Assembly (NCBI RefSeq): GCF_030272615.1
Contig: NC_081410.1
Location: forward strand, 116,137,140-116,201,139
Reading direction: 5' to 3'
Source: Cryptomeria japonica
Lineage: Eukaryota > Streptophyta > Pinopsida > Cupressales > Cupressaceae
DNA length: 64,000 nucleotides
Shown piece by piece: positions 40,901 through 55,900 of the stretch. The notes under the pieces were generated by a model, which saw only the letters and a list, made by a program, of their open reading frames with translations, was not told the origin of the DNA and ran no database searches. Every line of letters begins with the position of its first letter. The first letter of the stretch is position 1. The position numbers and the translations under genes are program-made.

Positions 40901-43900
40901 AATCTATTATGATCTTGCAACGAAAATTTACCGACATACTTATCTAGCCAATTTGAAGCTCTGGGAAAAATTTTGAACCAATTCGTGCCCAAACGAAAAC
41001 TTAATATAAACAGTAACCTTATGTAAATGCAAAATTGAAACACCATTTTCCCAACACACTAGTGGTCTTTTTTAATGTCAAAGATGTTCCAATCTTTAGA
41101 GGTTGGTAGTGTTGTGGTTTTGAACTTTGAAGTTTCTATTTGAGAGTAAACTGAAAAAAAAAAACTAATAATAAAAATTCCTAACTTACTCCCTAACTAT
41201 TATGTATAAAGTTAAAGAAAAAAAAGAAATAAAAATGGACGGCATAGTATCTCACCTTAATGGCTGAAAATCAAAAAATGCAGCTCTCTAGTAGTTGCAG
41301 CACCTCTCTTAAAGTTGGCTGCAAGACTCTGAAATGGCAGCACATATGAAACTAGTGGCAAGCATGCAAAGGAACAACAACAGCAACTTCATAATAAAAA
41401 TGTAAGATGACCAAATGAAGCTGCTATTGTCATTTTAGGGTTGAATAAGGGGCATGAGAGAGCTTGTGGGACACCTAGTCCACTTTAAAAACTTTAATTT
41501 TCGAAGTCTTGACAGAATTTTTTGGGAAGTGCCTCCCCAAATAGTTGGGCCCTTTTTTAGCTTTATAAAATGTTGCCTTGTTGTCAGAGACATCTAGCCA
41601 CTCCCGAGACATCTCAGACATCCATAGCCAACTTGGAGATGGCCAAATGTCCTTGCAAAATTCCTTTCACTGATACGTATTTCTAAAATGTTTTGAAGAT
41701 TTGCAAATATTTGTAGATGTCCCCTTCCCTCCTACCATACCCAAAATGCCAATGGGAACAAGGATGGGGGTTTGGAGATTGAGGATGCATCCTTGTGGAA
41801 CACAGATATTTTTTTGTTTTCATTTGTTTGGAATTTATTGGTTTCCAAACTTGCTGCCATGGGGAATTAGATTGGCAACCAGTTCTAGCTCTGTGGTTTA
41901 ACCTTGCTTCAAAATTAACACAAATTCACCATTGTGGAAGTAAGTTGACATGATATAGTAGATTCTGAGTCATGGAGGATATGTTTGAATTTGCGGTGGA
42001 TTTAATGCCAATACACAAGCTCATACAATTGGGTTGAATCCCATTTGTACAGTATTGCTGGCATGGGCATCAAATCTCCCCCATGCAAGAAGGATCAACT
42101 ATGCCAACATCCAGAGTGTATGATCGTATTAGAGAGCACGAGCAAGTAAAAGAAGCAATTGCCCTTAAAACAAGTTATCATTAGGCAATGAGAGGATCTC
42201 ATTCAAAGAGGTCGCATGTTTAACCATCTCTTAACATTCTTAAAACTGTGGTAGAGAGCCACCCATTTTTAGCCATGCATGAAATAAAGGCCACTACAAA
42301 TAAATGAGCAAAGAATACACCACAATATATACAAAAACCAAATTTCACTACACCTCTGTCTCCAATTGTTTGTATTATAAAGAAAGTACATTACTTGAAC
42401 ATGGAGGAACTTGTTCAACTTAGGTTCTCTCCAAAGGCATAATTCTTTGTGTTGCCGTTCATTTTCCTTATAAATTCAAGACCTCCTCATGCTGCTCTCT
42501 ACCCTAATAAGCATACAACATTAAAGATTTTATTTTTGATGCAACAGCATTTGTTAGTCCTATTGAACATTACTTTTATGTCATACATGTATGAATTGTC
42601 CAAGATAACACCACACACATCTAGAGGAGCAACACTAAGCACTGTTTCATCAACCCAGTCCTAGCTGAAAACCTCAACTTGCATTCTTACTAGCTAGCAC
42701 CAGTACCCCCTTTGAAACAACCCAGCTTGTAATTGAATAGTTTTAAGGCCTAGTCTATTAACCAAATCTTAAGAAACCAAGTTAGTTTAAGAACATGAAC
42801 TAAATATTTCATCAACCTCGTAACCATAACATTAATCTTGATGTAAAATAATGCTTCTTTTTGCCAAAAATACAGCTTTCCTAGTAGCTTGACAAAGTTA
42901 AGAACCCACTTACAAAATACAATCAATTGCCTTAAGTTTTTACCATTTTCACCAAAAACATTAGAGTTCCTTTTACCCTTCTAACCTTCTTGTGAGGATT
43001 CTTTACCATAGGAAACTTCCAACAAGGGCACTCTACATGACCATCCTTACCACAATGGTCAGAAGGAAGCATGGGTTTCTACTTGGTACTAGTAAAATTT
43101 ACATTCTCATCCTTGGTTTGGGATCCCTTATTATTAGGCAAGAATGGAGGAATATCTACCTCAACGAAATGAGCATTAGCACATGCTTCATCTGTTTCCT
43201 TTGGTTTGGAAGCCAAAATATGTCTATGAAGATGACCATGAAGCCCTCCTATATATTTCAATAAGACTTCATCTTGTACATCTTTTCCAATTGTACAACT
43301 CTTTTATAGAATTCACTAGTATATTATTGTACAATTAACCATCTTTGTTTTAAGAATTGTCATTCCATATACTTTTCTTCTCTATGACAAATAGAAAAAT
43401 GTTTCTTGATTGAATTTTTAAATTGTTCCAAGAACTTATACAAGCTTGTTTCTTTAATGCCCTGGAATACAAGGGATTCTCAAACCAAGTCAAACAGTAA
43501 TTTTCCTTTATTTGATATAAAGGTAGAGAAGCATGCTAAAGTATACCTCTAACTATGTCAACCAATGATCAAGCTTGTCAATCTTAACCATTGCTTCGAA
43601 CAAAGGCTTGTTTGAAAAACTCTTTTTCACAGTTTGAGATAGGCTTGCAATGTCATCTCCATAATGAGGAATCTTGCTTCAGCATCAAATTCTTCACCTC
43701 TTGCCATGCTTCTCAATTCAATTCTCCACTTATGGGATTCAATATCTCTTTGTAAAGGTAATACTTCTTTTCCACATGACTTTGTTCTGAGCATGAACCT
43801 ACAAAATACTCACAACAAATGACTTCCCAAAAGGAATTAAACTGCTTTGATTCCACTTGATCTATAAACAGGGAGGATATTCCTCACACTTTCAATAATA

Positions 43901-46900
43901 GATTTTTTAGTAACAAGACTGATTAAACAAGGAAACGAAACATAACAGAGAGCAAAACACCATACATAAAGACAATTTGAGAGTGAAGAACCCTTATTTG
44001 TGTGAAAACTCCAGTGAAAAGGTGAGCACAATCTCACTTAGTACACCAAATATGGCATTACAAAGAGATCTCAGCCCCTAGGTTTGCTATACAAAACTCC
44101 TACATCTCTGCGTCAGCTCTGAAACAACCTCCAAGAACTCTCAAATCACTTTCCCTACTGCTGCTGCTATGACTGTCCCAAAACACTCAAGAATTCAACT
44201 AGCATCGCCAACTAAAGCCCTCAACAATGCATATGAGCTACTAAGAATGCTTTACAAACATCCCCATAGGACATTAAGTAATATTATCATTCATAGAGAA
44301 GCCAAAAAGACTGAGAAACTGTGCCAAGAAGAGTAAGAACTGAAAATTGTAAATCACCAGCATCAGCAGAGCATTTTGGTTTTAGGGCTTTACTGCCTCT
44401 TCAAAGAAAATCATTGATCTCTACAAGATTTTATTCATTATGACGATCAAAGATGTATAGCTCTATTCATCAGAGAAATGACTCAACAAAGAGTTTGTAT
44501 CTTTATGAGTCATCAACACAACTCCAACCCCATGTTCACCTTTAGATTCCTTTCTTCAACCTCCATTCCAGAGGTGCAAACAAGCTCAACATGAAACATG
44601 ATTTCTTTCCTTTTCCTTACAAACTTTTACTTACAGATAACAATATACAAATACAAATTTCAAATCTCTATTACAAACAATATAATACAAATTTCAAATC
44701 TCTATTACAAACAATATAATACAAATTTCAAATCTCTATTACAAACAATATACAGTAGATTTTCTCTAAATCTCCTGAATACAACATTCAAATCAATCCT
44801 ATCAAGCCAAAACACACACTCTCCTCTCTTTATAGTTGTTGGTAATGCTAGAGCATTCCCTCTGGGCCCTAGAAGAATTCTCTACAAGCGAGAAGTGGCA
44901 AAGATATCATTTGATTGTAAATTTTCAACAGTCAGAGATCAATTGCACAGGTGCAGATTTATCTTAATCATTTCCCGATGTTGATTTGCCCCAAAAGTCT
45001 GGAAACTTCCCTGTTCATTCTGGATTTTTATTTGTTTCTGCCATCCTGTTTCTGTGTCTGTCTGTTCCCAAATTCAACTTACTGTTGACGTTTTATTATC
45101 CTGTTCCTTATGGGTCAATGAGGTGTAATAATGATTCTATGGACATGTTGTGCAAGACATTTTCAAAATCTGATTTGATTTATGTGGCAGATTCATTGAA
45201 GATGACTTCTACAATTTGGACTGATCAGAGAGAATGGCGCTAATAAGGAAGCCATAGCAAAGCCAGATTTGTAACACTCAGATCAATCTAAAACAGATCT
45301 GATCTGGTTTGTGTAGATGCAGGATGTGAGGAAGATGGTAGTGGTCTTAGGAAGAGTACAGAGCAGCAGCAATGGTTGTCAGAAACAGAGTACATAGAAG
45401 GTACTTGTGTAAATAAACATCATCAATTCTCAAAAAGAAAATAAATGCCACATCCTATTGCTGAACAGGTATTCTCAAAAGGCAAATATACAATATTAAA
45501 ATATATTTTCACCTTGATAGAGTTATCAGTTGAAGAACTCATCAGTACAGGCTCATTTGCAAAAAAGTAAAGAGAGCAAATGGATGAATAATGAGCATCC
45601 TTTATTACTGACTGCAACCTTTTCTTTTCAAGATTCCATACACTTATTACACCCGAAGAACCTCCAGCTGCTAAAAGTGGCTGCCCATCTAAAAACAGAC
45701 TAATTATTAGTGATATTGAAAGAGGATTCTAAACTATATGAAAATAAAAACTTAATCCATGACAGAAAAAATTGATTAGAGAAGAAAACTAAACAAGCAT
45801 AAATGTCACCTATAAAACAAACTCCAGCTGCTGAAAGAAACTACTTATAAAAAAAAATGTTTGGAGAAGAGACTAAACCAGCATAATCCATCATATTATA
45901 AAGCAGTACAAGTCAATAAATGAAGAAATTGATTAGGAAACAGATAATGTCAATGAGCATTTCCATATATAACTTATAAGTGATGAGTCGAACATACCAT
46001 ATAAATAACAAAAAGCTCTAATGAGATCCTAATTTGCACAAAAAAAATCAGGAACAGTGCCTATCATGTTATGTAACTTTTCCAAAAGACGCATATTGAC
46101 AAAGGTGTAAATAGGCACAGAGTTCATAAATTATCACCATTCAAAAATTAATGCAGCAACAATGACATTTGTAGGAACTTCTTAAGACACAAACAGAAAA
46201 CAAGATTTCATTCCTTGAAGCATCTAAGAGAACCAAATTAGTCAGTTTTTGTTCTAAGGAAAGGAATTCTAAGATAATAGTAAAAGCAGTAATATCCTTG
46301 TAGAAATTAGCTTTTGAACTTAAATAGCTAGGGAACAAACTCACAAGAATGTTGTCCGCTTTGATCCATATAACTTTTAAGCAAATATAAGCCAATGTGT
46401 CAATTAATTGTCGAATTATGTTTTCCCCATCTTTTGCTTTTGCTTTCTAGCTATATGATATTCATGAAATTTAAAAGGCAATAATCACAAGCACCAATAA
46501 GAAGTCCAGAGAATTAGAATGTCCAAGGGCTACGTTAACCTGCCAAAAGATTTACAAACTCAACAACTCTCTTTGTTAAAATATCATGTTCCATTGTGAT
46601 CCTAAATTGTGTATTTTAGTTGATGTACAGCTCTCTACAAAGTTATGTCTGATAATGGCAGTTTAGAACAACAAATCTTAAATGCCCTTCACGAGTAGCA
46701 ATCAATAGAAACAAAAGGATGAGCCATTTATCCTATTGCAATAACCCCACTTCTGGATTGTTTCCTGTTTCGATGATGCATTATAGCTTTAGTGGTATAT
46801 GGATGAACCTAAAATACACCTCATTCTTTAATTCCAAAGTGTTTGTCACACAGTAACTTATTTGTTGTAGATTGTAGCAATGTATCATAATTTTTGTCAA

Positions 46901-49900
46901 TGGCGCACTTTAAAACATGTCACTAATGATGCAGAGTCCTATTTTTGACAGTTTAACTCAAGTTTCTTTCCATCCAATAAAAAATGCTAGCTTCATAACA
47001 CAGCTTATAACCAAGATGGTTCCCTTCCTATCAAAAAAATAGAAATTCATTACAGCATTGGTACTTCATACCAGATCACAAATATGGGATGACTATTATG
47101 ACCCATTCAAAGCATCAAAGATTGAATAATTGTATATGTATGAATCTACATATATTTTTTGAAAAACGGTAAAAACCAATAAACACAGGTTGGCCCCCCA
47201 AAATAGTATTATTAAATTTGAATTTATTAATATATAATTATTATATTATAGCGGTAATGTTAAAAAAAACACTTTTATTAATAAAAATAGTGAGATTGTA
47301 GGCCTTAGGTGAGGGAGACATGACAATATGGGGCATTAAGGAGCTACTGGATTGGTGAAGACCAGAAAGTGGAAGGTGGATCCACTAGGAGTTGGGAGAG
47401 AAGGGCTTCACAGTCTAGAGATTCCTTGACTAGATTCTGCCATAGAACTAGATCAACTGGTCTAAGAGGAGGATGGAAGGATATTTCCATTTGCTCACTC
47501 TTGTTGAGGCTAGAATGACCATCGCAATTAACTAGACAAGGCATCAAGGAGTGCTTAACAAAGTTACTGTGGGGATAGAAGACATTGAAAAAACACTAAG
47601 AGGAAAAAGACATCAAGGTTCACAATGTTTGATCACATAGAACAGCATAAAGGAATTTACAATGACTATAATGTTTGAAAGGAGGGTATAATGTATGGCA
47701 AAGTCAGATTAGAAGGGACAAAGGGAGCAAGAGTCCGAAATTGAAACAGAAAGCATAAAGACATATAATCATCTGAAAAATGAAAAGAGTGATAGAAGGT
47801 AGTCATGAGGTTACACTAGACAAGAACAAAGTGAGATAAAGAGATAAAACAAAGGTAAAAGTGGATAAGTGGATGTTAAAGGGAAGGAAATGACCCTATA
47901 TGGGATAGGAAGTAGCAAAGAGATATGGCATTAAACATAAATTATGAAAATATATTGCTATACAAAGTAGATCTGGAACATAAACCTTATATTTTCTGCC
48001 CTTCTTTGACTTTTTTAATTGAACTGGGAAAGCCTTTATACATGTAGCAAGGTGTCTAATGTGTTGTTAAATAGAAAGGCATCTTAAAATGTCAATCCGT
48101 CATTTTTATTACAATGTATTAGCAACAGTGTTAACTGTCTGAATTGCTCAATTTGCAAGTCTGTCTCCTAGGGGACTAAAATGACTCTTTGCATACTTCA
48201 GATAAAAGTGGAATAGTTTGGGTGTAACTCTGTTCTATCTAAGTGGAATCAGTTTGATCGGTAAACCTTTTCAGTCATGTTGATTACAGTTTTGGCCTCT
48301 TCTTCAATATGCAGACAAGTAGCTCCATCATCAATGGCAAGTTGAACACCTCTGTGAAGGGCCAAAGCTCGGTAAACTTGTTGGTTTGAGTTCCTATATT
48401 CTAAGATAAACAAAGATAAGTGTGCCCGACAAGTCTTAGAGTTCTGAAAAATAACCCCAATTCCAGACGTTCCCATATTATTCTTAGAAGTGCCACCAAA
48501 ATTAAGCTTTGATAGGCCTTTGGGCGGATGATTCCAAGTTTGTTTAGTGCATATGATGAAGTAGAACAGATTATAAAGAAAGGGAAGCAGTTTGTGTACT
48601 ACCATGAGTAATCCCCAATCAGGCTGGGTTATATTTTCAAAAATGTGGCTGTTCCATTCCTGCCAAAAGTTCCACATGACAAACCCTAAGGTAAGATGAT
48701 GAAGAATTTTGATAATCCAAATTTCAGACTTAGAGGGAGGCATATGTTAGTAATTTTCTGAATCAAGAGATATGTAAGGAGTATGTTATTGAATTGTTTT
48801 GCTAAAGCCTTCCAGATTTTTTGAGCAAACAAGAAACTGGTAAATAGACGATGAATTGGTTCCCTGATTACGTAAAAATTTGGGTGCCAGAGGAACCAAT
48901 CCATCTTCAGTTTTGTGAATTGTCCATGGTTAAGAATCAACGCTTTGCTTCTATAAAAGAGCCAGCAAAAATTAATTATCTTAGGCCCCGAGACTGAACT
49001 GATTTCCATTTCTTTCTATTCTAGATGTCAACAGGCGTAAGAGTAGCATATGCAGAAGCCACAATAAAATCCCCATGCAAGGTTTGAAGCCAAATGAGCT
49101 GATCTGAATTATTAATAGAAAAATTGACAAGGAGATCAATTCATTACACAAATGCTGAATTTCGATAGTCAGCTGCCCACCAAATTGGGTTATCAAGTAC
49201 TAATTCTAGCCCTACTTTGCACTAATGGTGCTAGTGGTGCAGTATTCATTAGCCAAGTGTAACCCCGCCTTTGGAGGAGATCTTTGAGTGCATGGAGTTG
49301 CAAAAAATGTAATGAGAACTTCCCATCTTTCTCAAATAGAAGGGAAGAGTCATTGCCCACGGACTCGGTGAAAGAGCTCCACAAAAGTTCCAGACCTTGT
49401 TTCTGAAACGCAGCAGATCCAGAAATTTGAGGCTTCCAATCAACATTGATAACTATAGTAGAAGAAGACAGCAGGCACTTACCTATGAACATATGTAATG
49501 GGATTGCTTTGTAGATGCCAGGCAGCTTTCACAGCCAATGAATTGCTGAACTTTTTCATATTTATGACTTTAAGGCCTTCAACAACTTTACTTTTAACAA
49601 ATATTACACCACAACACCAAAGGAAATTGGAAATTAGCATCCACGCTGCATGATAGAAAATTGTGTTCAACTAGGGTGATTTGGACAATCACTCAAATCA
49701 GAAAGGGGGACAGGGAAAGTAGGTAGATGGAAGTGCTTGAAGAACTACTTGGTAGAGCTGAACGCAAATTTGACATAACTAATCTTATCCTCCCAATGGG
49801 CTGAAATCTTATTCATGTAGAAAAAATCGCAGATACTTGATCAGAAATTGGTCATCTTGGAATCTCAAAATCTGATGGATTTCCCATCTTCTTTGAATGG

Positions 49901-52900
49901 AGATATTAATGCTTATAACTTGAAACTGGTATTGATTGACTAGCTCCACCCAAAAAGGAAATCTGAAAAAGACCTGGGAGCTTGTAGGTTGATAGAGATA
50001 CCCAAAAACAAGAGAAGTGGACGAAACTAACCTGACATAAGCTGAAAATGATCAAGGAACTTGGTAAGTTAGCAGAGTTCCCAAACAATAAGGAAGGAGA
50101 AGAGAAGACTATATGATCAGTCGAGGCCATTCATAAATTAATTTATTGAAATTCAGTCATGGAAACAAATCCCAGTTAAAATAATAGCATTAAAGTTAAG
50201 GCAGTTCTATTTCTACTTTACAAGAAAGATATGTAGTTCCAACCAACATAAATTACCTTATAGAAAAGTTGTGTTCTCGCATGCACACCCTCAATTATGC
50301 ACCATATAAAATAATTGATTTGCTAATTCAAACAGGCACGATCTCATCTATGCACCTAAGAAATCAATGGTATGCGATTTTATAAATAAGATATTTTTAT
50401 TAAATTAATTTTTTAAATACAATACCTGTCCTAAAGGCCAATGCAGTAACTGCTCCTCTAGTTGTATGTGTAAATGTCACAACCTCTTCATCAAATCGCA
50501 AATTATGGACATGAATTTTGCCATCTGCACAACCAATTCCAACCACATCTAAAGCTGGAGATGAGACACAGCATCGAATGGAGGATCCCCATCCCTTAAA
50601 CTCATAAAGTTTTTTCTGAGTATTAATATTCCATAATTGTAAAGTCCCTTCTTCACTCCCAATAATGACCTACATTTGTAATATTCTTCAATTAGTAAAA
50701 AGGAATTCATTTTTCCTGCAAACCAAACAATGATAAAATCTAATGACCCAAAATCCATACATAAATAGTAATATTAAAATACTGATATCTATCAGAGCTG
50801 ACTAAAAACCTAATGGTTTGGATAAAAGAATTAAGGCATATAACCACCTACCTTGTTTAGGTAAGTGTCTGGATGCATAATGCAACTCGGATAGAATTTT
50901 TCTCCTAGTTGTATTTGTCCAACTAATGCTTTGTTTGGATCGAGTTCAACAGCAGTCCAAATTAAAAGGCTACCTTGTAAATCAAGACTTAAAACATGTT
51001 TTCCAAATAGAAGTAAGAATGCAACTTTTGCCTTATGTCCACTCCATGTAGTCACCTGGTCAAAGAAGTGCCAAAATCAATTCAATTAATAAATGCCATG
51101 TTCCAAATATTTAAATCAAGAAATCCCAAAAAAAATTAAAAGAATACACTTAAACACATTAACTCAACATATTTATTTTGAGAGATATAGCATTCCTTGA
51201 GTAGAACGATTGAGAGATTACTTTTTCTAAGCATGCAAGTTATCTGTTGATGTAAAAGTCAGATACTATTTCAAGCTCAAGAGGCAATAGAGTAACCAAA
51301 TACTCATGCATAAAGTGAATTGCAGCTATCAAAAATCTTCTTATTGAGAATGACACGCTTGCATTGAGAATTCTTTCAAGCACATTCACCACCCTTAATA
51401 TTAAATGTGCACATCTATATTCAACTTTCATATTTCAAAATAGCATCTTCTTATGTTTTGTTAAACTATTAACATCGCAAAATTACACAAAATCAATGGC
51501 AAAGGAGAGACAAGCAAAAATGTTTCAATTGCTAGTGTCCTTCCTCAGCTGCCAAAGTCCGGATGGAGAAATCAACAGCATCCAAGCTTTGCATTTGTCA
51601 ATGAATGTGGATACAGAAATGCTTCCCAGAACTGTAAACCAGAATCTGCTTGTCAATCATAACAAATTGGTAACAAGAAAACACTACAACAAGTGCAAAG
51701 AAGTCAAAGGCAAGGCAAAACCTAGAGTGGCATACAAAACCTAACGAGCCTTTTTTTATCTATATCAATGATTATGATATTATCAGCAGTGTTCCACGAT
51801 GACACATCCCTGGACATAAATAAGCACAAGGAATGTCTTCCCATGCAGTTTCAGCACACAGGGACAGAGAAGAAACATCCCCCTAATAGAATGCCCCTCC
51901 CATTTTTCTCTCCTACCCATCCCTGGGACATTTTAGCCCCTCATGGAAATATTCCAAGGATGTCCCATTTTTTAATTCTAATTTTGAGGGCATCCTTCAG
52001 CTACATGGGACCTGTAAGGACACCCCAGGAATGTTTGTAATGTCCCTAAACAATCTCAAAGATGCCACAGTATTTCTGATGTCCTATAAATATGTTAAAG
52101 ATACACAAAACATCAAAAAGGCTCGAGGCCCTACCCTACTACACCCCCAAATCCTAACTTCTGTCATTGTATTCTATCTGCATGAAAAAGAAAAGTGAGG
52201 AAAGAACAATAGATAAGAAATTTGAAGCCAAGGAGAAACAATTTACAAAGACAAGGGATTAGTGGTGCAAGGAATAGATTTAAAATATGATTGCATTTGC
52301 TATTTTTTTAGTACATTTGATATCATTTTTAGAAGAAATCATTTTGCTTAGGGTTTGTTTTCTTTGGCAACCTACAACATGTGTTTAAAAAATTTGTGGG
52401 GAAGATGGATATGCAGGAAACAAAGTCAACGTGCGGTGGAGGAAGAAAGACTCAAACACAAAGAAAAGTTCAGTTGTTAGTGCTACTAAATTTGATTGCC
52501 CAACACCTTTTTTTAAGCAAAACTATGGGGACCAGTCAAATCAACAAAACCTTAATTCTTGACACAAACAAGCCAAGAAATTCCACAGGGAATCACCACA
52601 TAAATTGCAATGAGTGCAACAATGACAAGCAAGGGAGCATCATCATGGTTAGTTGTTGTACAAATCTTCACTCGCACAGAGAGCTGAAATGCAAATGTTG
52701 TTTGACAAGTACATTTGTTATCCAGCAGCATCCGCTATCAAGGCATGGATGAAAACAGGGTGTTCTATTATCATAGATGGGTGAACAATAGTAACCACCA
52801 CCCTCTCAACAATGTTCATCCATTCATAAGTATTCCCATGTAAACATCATTCAGTTTTCATCAAAAGCATGCAAATGATCTCCTAGAAGATTTATCCCTA

Positions 52901-55900
52901 TTACAACCAAAACATTGTAAAACAAATCTATGTAAAATCCAAGAAGCACTTTATAACAAAGGTCTTGAGAGTTTCTTCTAAATAGACTCAATCCAATCCT
53001 AAATTCACCCTCAAGTAGTCCATGCATGACACAAGCCATGTGGACAAATCAAAGCCCCTTATCTAACCTATCAAGCTGCTAAGTATAAGATTCCAAACCC
53101 AAAGTACCTCCTTAGGCACATATACAAAATTTGCTAGCCTCATGAATCAGGAAATTCTAGAATTTTGAAGAAACTATTAATTACAATCATTTCTTTGATT
53201 AGTACAATAAAAATAGCCTTTCCTCATTCTCCAAAAAGCTTTAGATTGATTTTGAGAACACAAACTTCTATGAATGACCAAGCCAACAAAGTGGCAGTTT
53301 GAGACAGATAAAATCCTAGACGGCTAGAGACCAATCCTTAAAAGTCCTAAAAAAAAGGAACTACTCTCAAGTAGCGACTTGGTGAGGTAAGAGACAACCC
53401 TAACAATGAGGAACTACACTTAGATGTAGGTTGAAAGTATCTCATGCCCCAAACAACTCTCCCCTTTTTCAAGACAATCAGTCTCTACTCCAGATAATAC
53501 CAATTTGCTCTTGAACAACCTAATCTCTTGAAAAAAAGAGATGCTTTGTGTGCCAAACTGCCTTCCTTGCTCAAACAGCTTGATCTCCCCCAAACTGCCT
53601 GTCTGCAGCTTCTCATATGGCACTCTTTTGTCAAAGGGCCTTGTATGCCCCATTTAGAAGCTGAAAAACCTATTGTAGGCTCCAAATACACAATTAAGAC
53701 TCCAACAGCCTTATGAGAGGAGACCAACCTATATCTGATTAAAAAAATATCCTTTTTAAGTTGATATTTTAAATATGGCATGCCAAATTTTATAGAGGAC
53801 TACCAAAATTCCTAACATAGAACCCTAATCTCGAAGCTTTTGTCAAATCTCTGATTTTGATGCTTCTCAAATGGTTGATTTGCTCTTTAGCTTAATTGTG
53901 GTTTTCTAAATGACCTTTGCTTCCTTTAAAGCTTCTTCTAGACATGAAAAACTACAACCCTATGGACTTGAAATAGTTTGGCTCCATAATTTATTTTTCC
54001 CAAATCAAATAATCTTAGTTAGAAATTGATTTTCCTCCTATTTAGGCATTCTCGTAAAACCTCTATTTCTAGATACAGCTATTTAATATCTTTAATGTGT
54101 ATTTTGCCCAACCCTTTATCCTAAGTCTTTTGTTTCACTTTCTAACAAACTCAACAATTTCCAGTTTTATCATAAGTCCTTTGCTTTCCTTGTGTCCATC
54201 AAAATGGCATGGCATACAATGCCCTAAAGACTGATCGAATGGCTTTACCAAGCCATCATCCCTCATCAATGAATGACACCTTGAAGTTTTGAACAAACAA
54301 AAATTATATTGTATAATTATAAACTTTTGTCTTGGGTAGTTATAATAGATTTTGAAAAAAAAATTGTCCAATATCTCTAGCATACATCAACAATGCCCTT
54401 CACCTTATTAACATTAAGAGACAAAGCTATTATAGATTGAGCTTTTCTAGCTTGATTTCAAGTCCCTCCTTCAATAAACATATAAAATTGAATATCTTCC
54501 TCCAAAGGAGGATCCTAGCATGCTAGTGATTTCTTTGTATTTGCACTACATCACCTAAACATTAAGAGATAAATAATCTCTTGCCATATAACTTAGTAAA
54601 ATGTGCTCGGCATGTGTGTTATCTTTGGTGATTCTCAAACTTAATTCTCTATGGATATCTACAAACTTGGTATCAAAAACTCCATTGGAACCAAAACTGC
54701 AGAGTCATGCATCAAGTGAAAAGAAAGGTCATCAAACCTCATTTTATAGGATGTTATGTAAAACCCATATTAATGTTGGAAATCTTTCCTTTTAATTTTT
54801 TTATTTCAATAAAACATGGATTTATTGGTAGCATCTTGTTATGCATTTACTTGTGAATAGTAAGGACTTCACAATTATATTATATACATGGTTCAATATT
54901 AAATGCTCTCTTTTACAAAATAGCCCCCTTAGTTAGTAGTATAATTGAAGAGCTATGCAAAACCTTGTGATAATTCGCTTGCATTAAAACTGAGTCTCAC
55001 ACACCACAAAGTTGTTGAGTAGGGCTCTACCTTCTACCCACTTTATTAGTTATTTTGTTGCTTCAACTACATACTTACATCTCTACAAAGTATAACCACA
55101 TCTCTCAAAAAGGTCATGAGTTTCCTCTTTAACAAATTACATGTTGCATCGATCTTTTGGCATGTATTACAAACCACCACCCATCGTTTTCAACCTTGAA
55201 CAATGTCACCAACCAAAGCCCTAGCAATAGTACCTTCCTAGTTGCATCATGATCATATAATACCATGTGGTCTCCTACATATCCATCAACAGATTCCTCA
55301 ACTTCTTTAATAACCTCCTAAGATACCGGGGTATGTACTCTAAGGTGCAGAATTGGAGACGGGTCTGATTTGGATTCCGGTACGGTCCGGGTTCGTACCT
55401 GGATTTGCACCGAGTCCAGCCTAAGCACCACATCTGGCACAGCTCATCGACAAAACTGCAGACTTCATTTGCTGACGAAATTTCAACGCCCACCAGATTT
55501 TAGCAACGCTTTTTGGAGGAACAGGACCTCAATTGCCCTCAATCGTGTTTTTAGTTTTTTAAATAAAATTTAATATCTCAATATTTTATTTTTTAAACAT
55601 TTATGATTTGGTTTTTATTCAATATATTAGAATTAGATTTTTAATTATAATATATTTATGTTTTTATATGAATAATATTTAAATTGAAATTTTAAACCTA
55701 TTTTTACTATAATATTTTTTAATTTATTATTTTTATATGAATAATATTTAAATTAAAATTTTAAACATATTTTTATTATAGTATTTTTTAATTTATTAAA
55801 ATATTTAAATTAAAATTTTAAACATATTTTTATTATAATGTTTTTGAATTTATTATAATATATTCAAGTTTATTATGATATTATTTTATTTTTATGAATT

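Noticed and set aside
40813-41046. 77-codon minus-strand open frame
   Set aside because: It lies wholly inside the copia solo LTR, starts at its terminus and has no motif.
44598-45243. Two plus-strand frames of 85 and 128 codons
   Set aside because: The first is driven by the 34-bp triplicate, and the second lacks any domain signal.
52036-52060. TGTAATGTCCCTAAAC, similar to the gypsy-type LTR starts
   Set aside because: No matching GGACATTACA end, flanking duplication or sequence similarity to the other LTRs was found nearby.
51364-52752. Three plus-strand open frames of 90-126 codons in intron 3
   Set aside because: No start context, motif or frame conservation. Length is within chance expectation for this composition.
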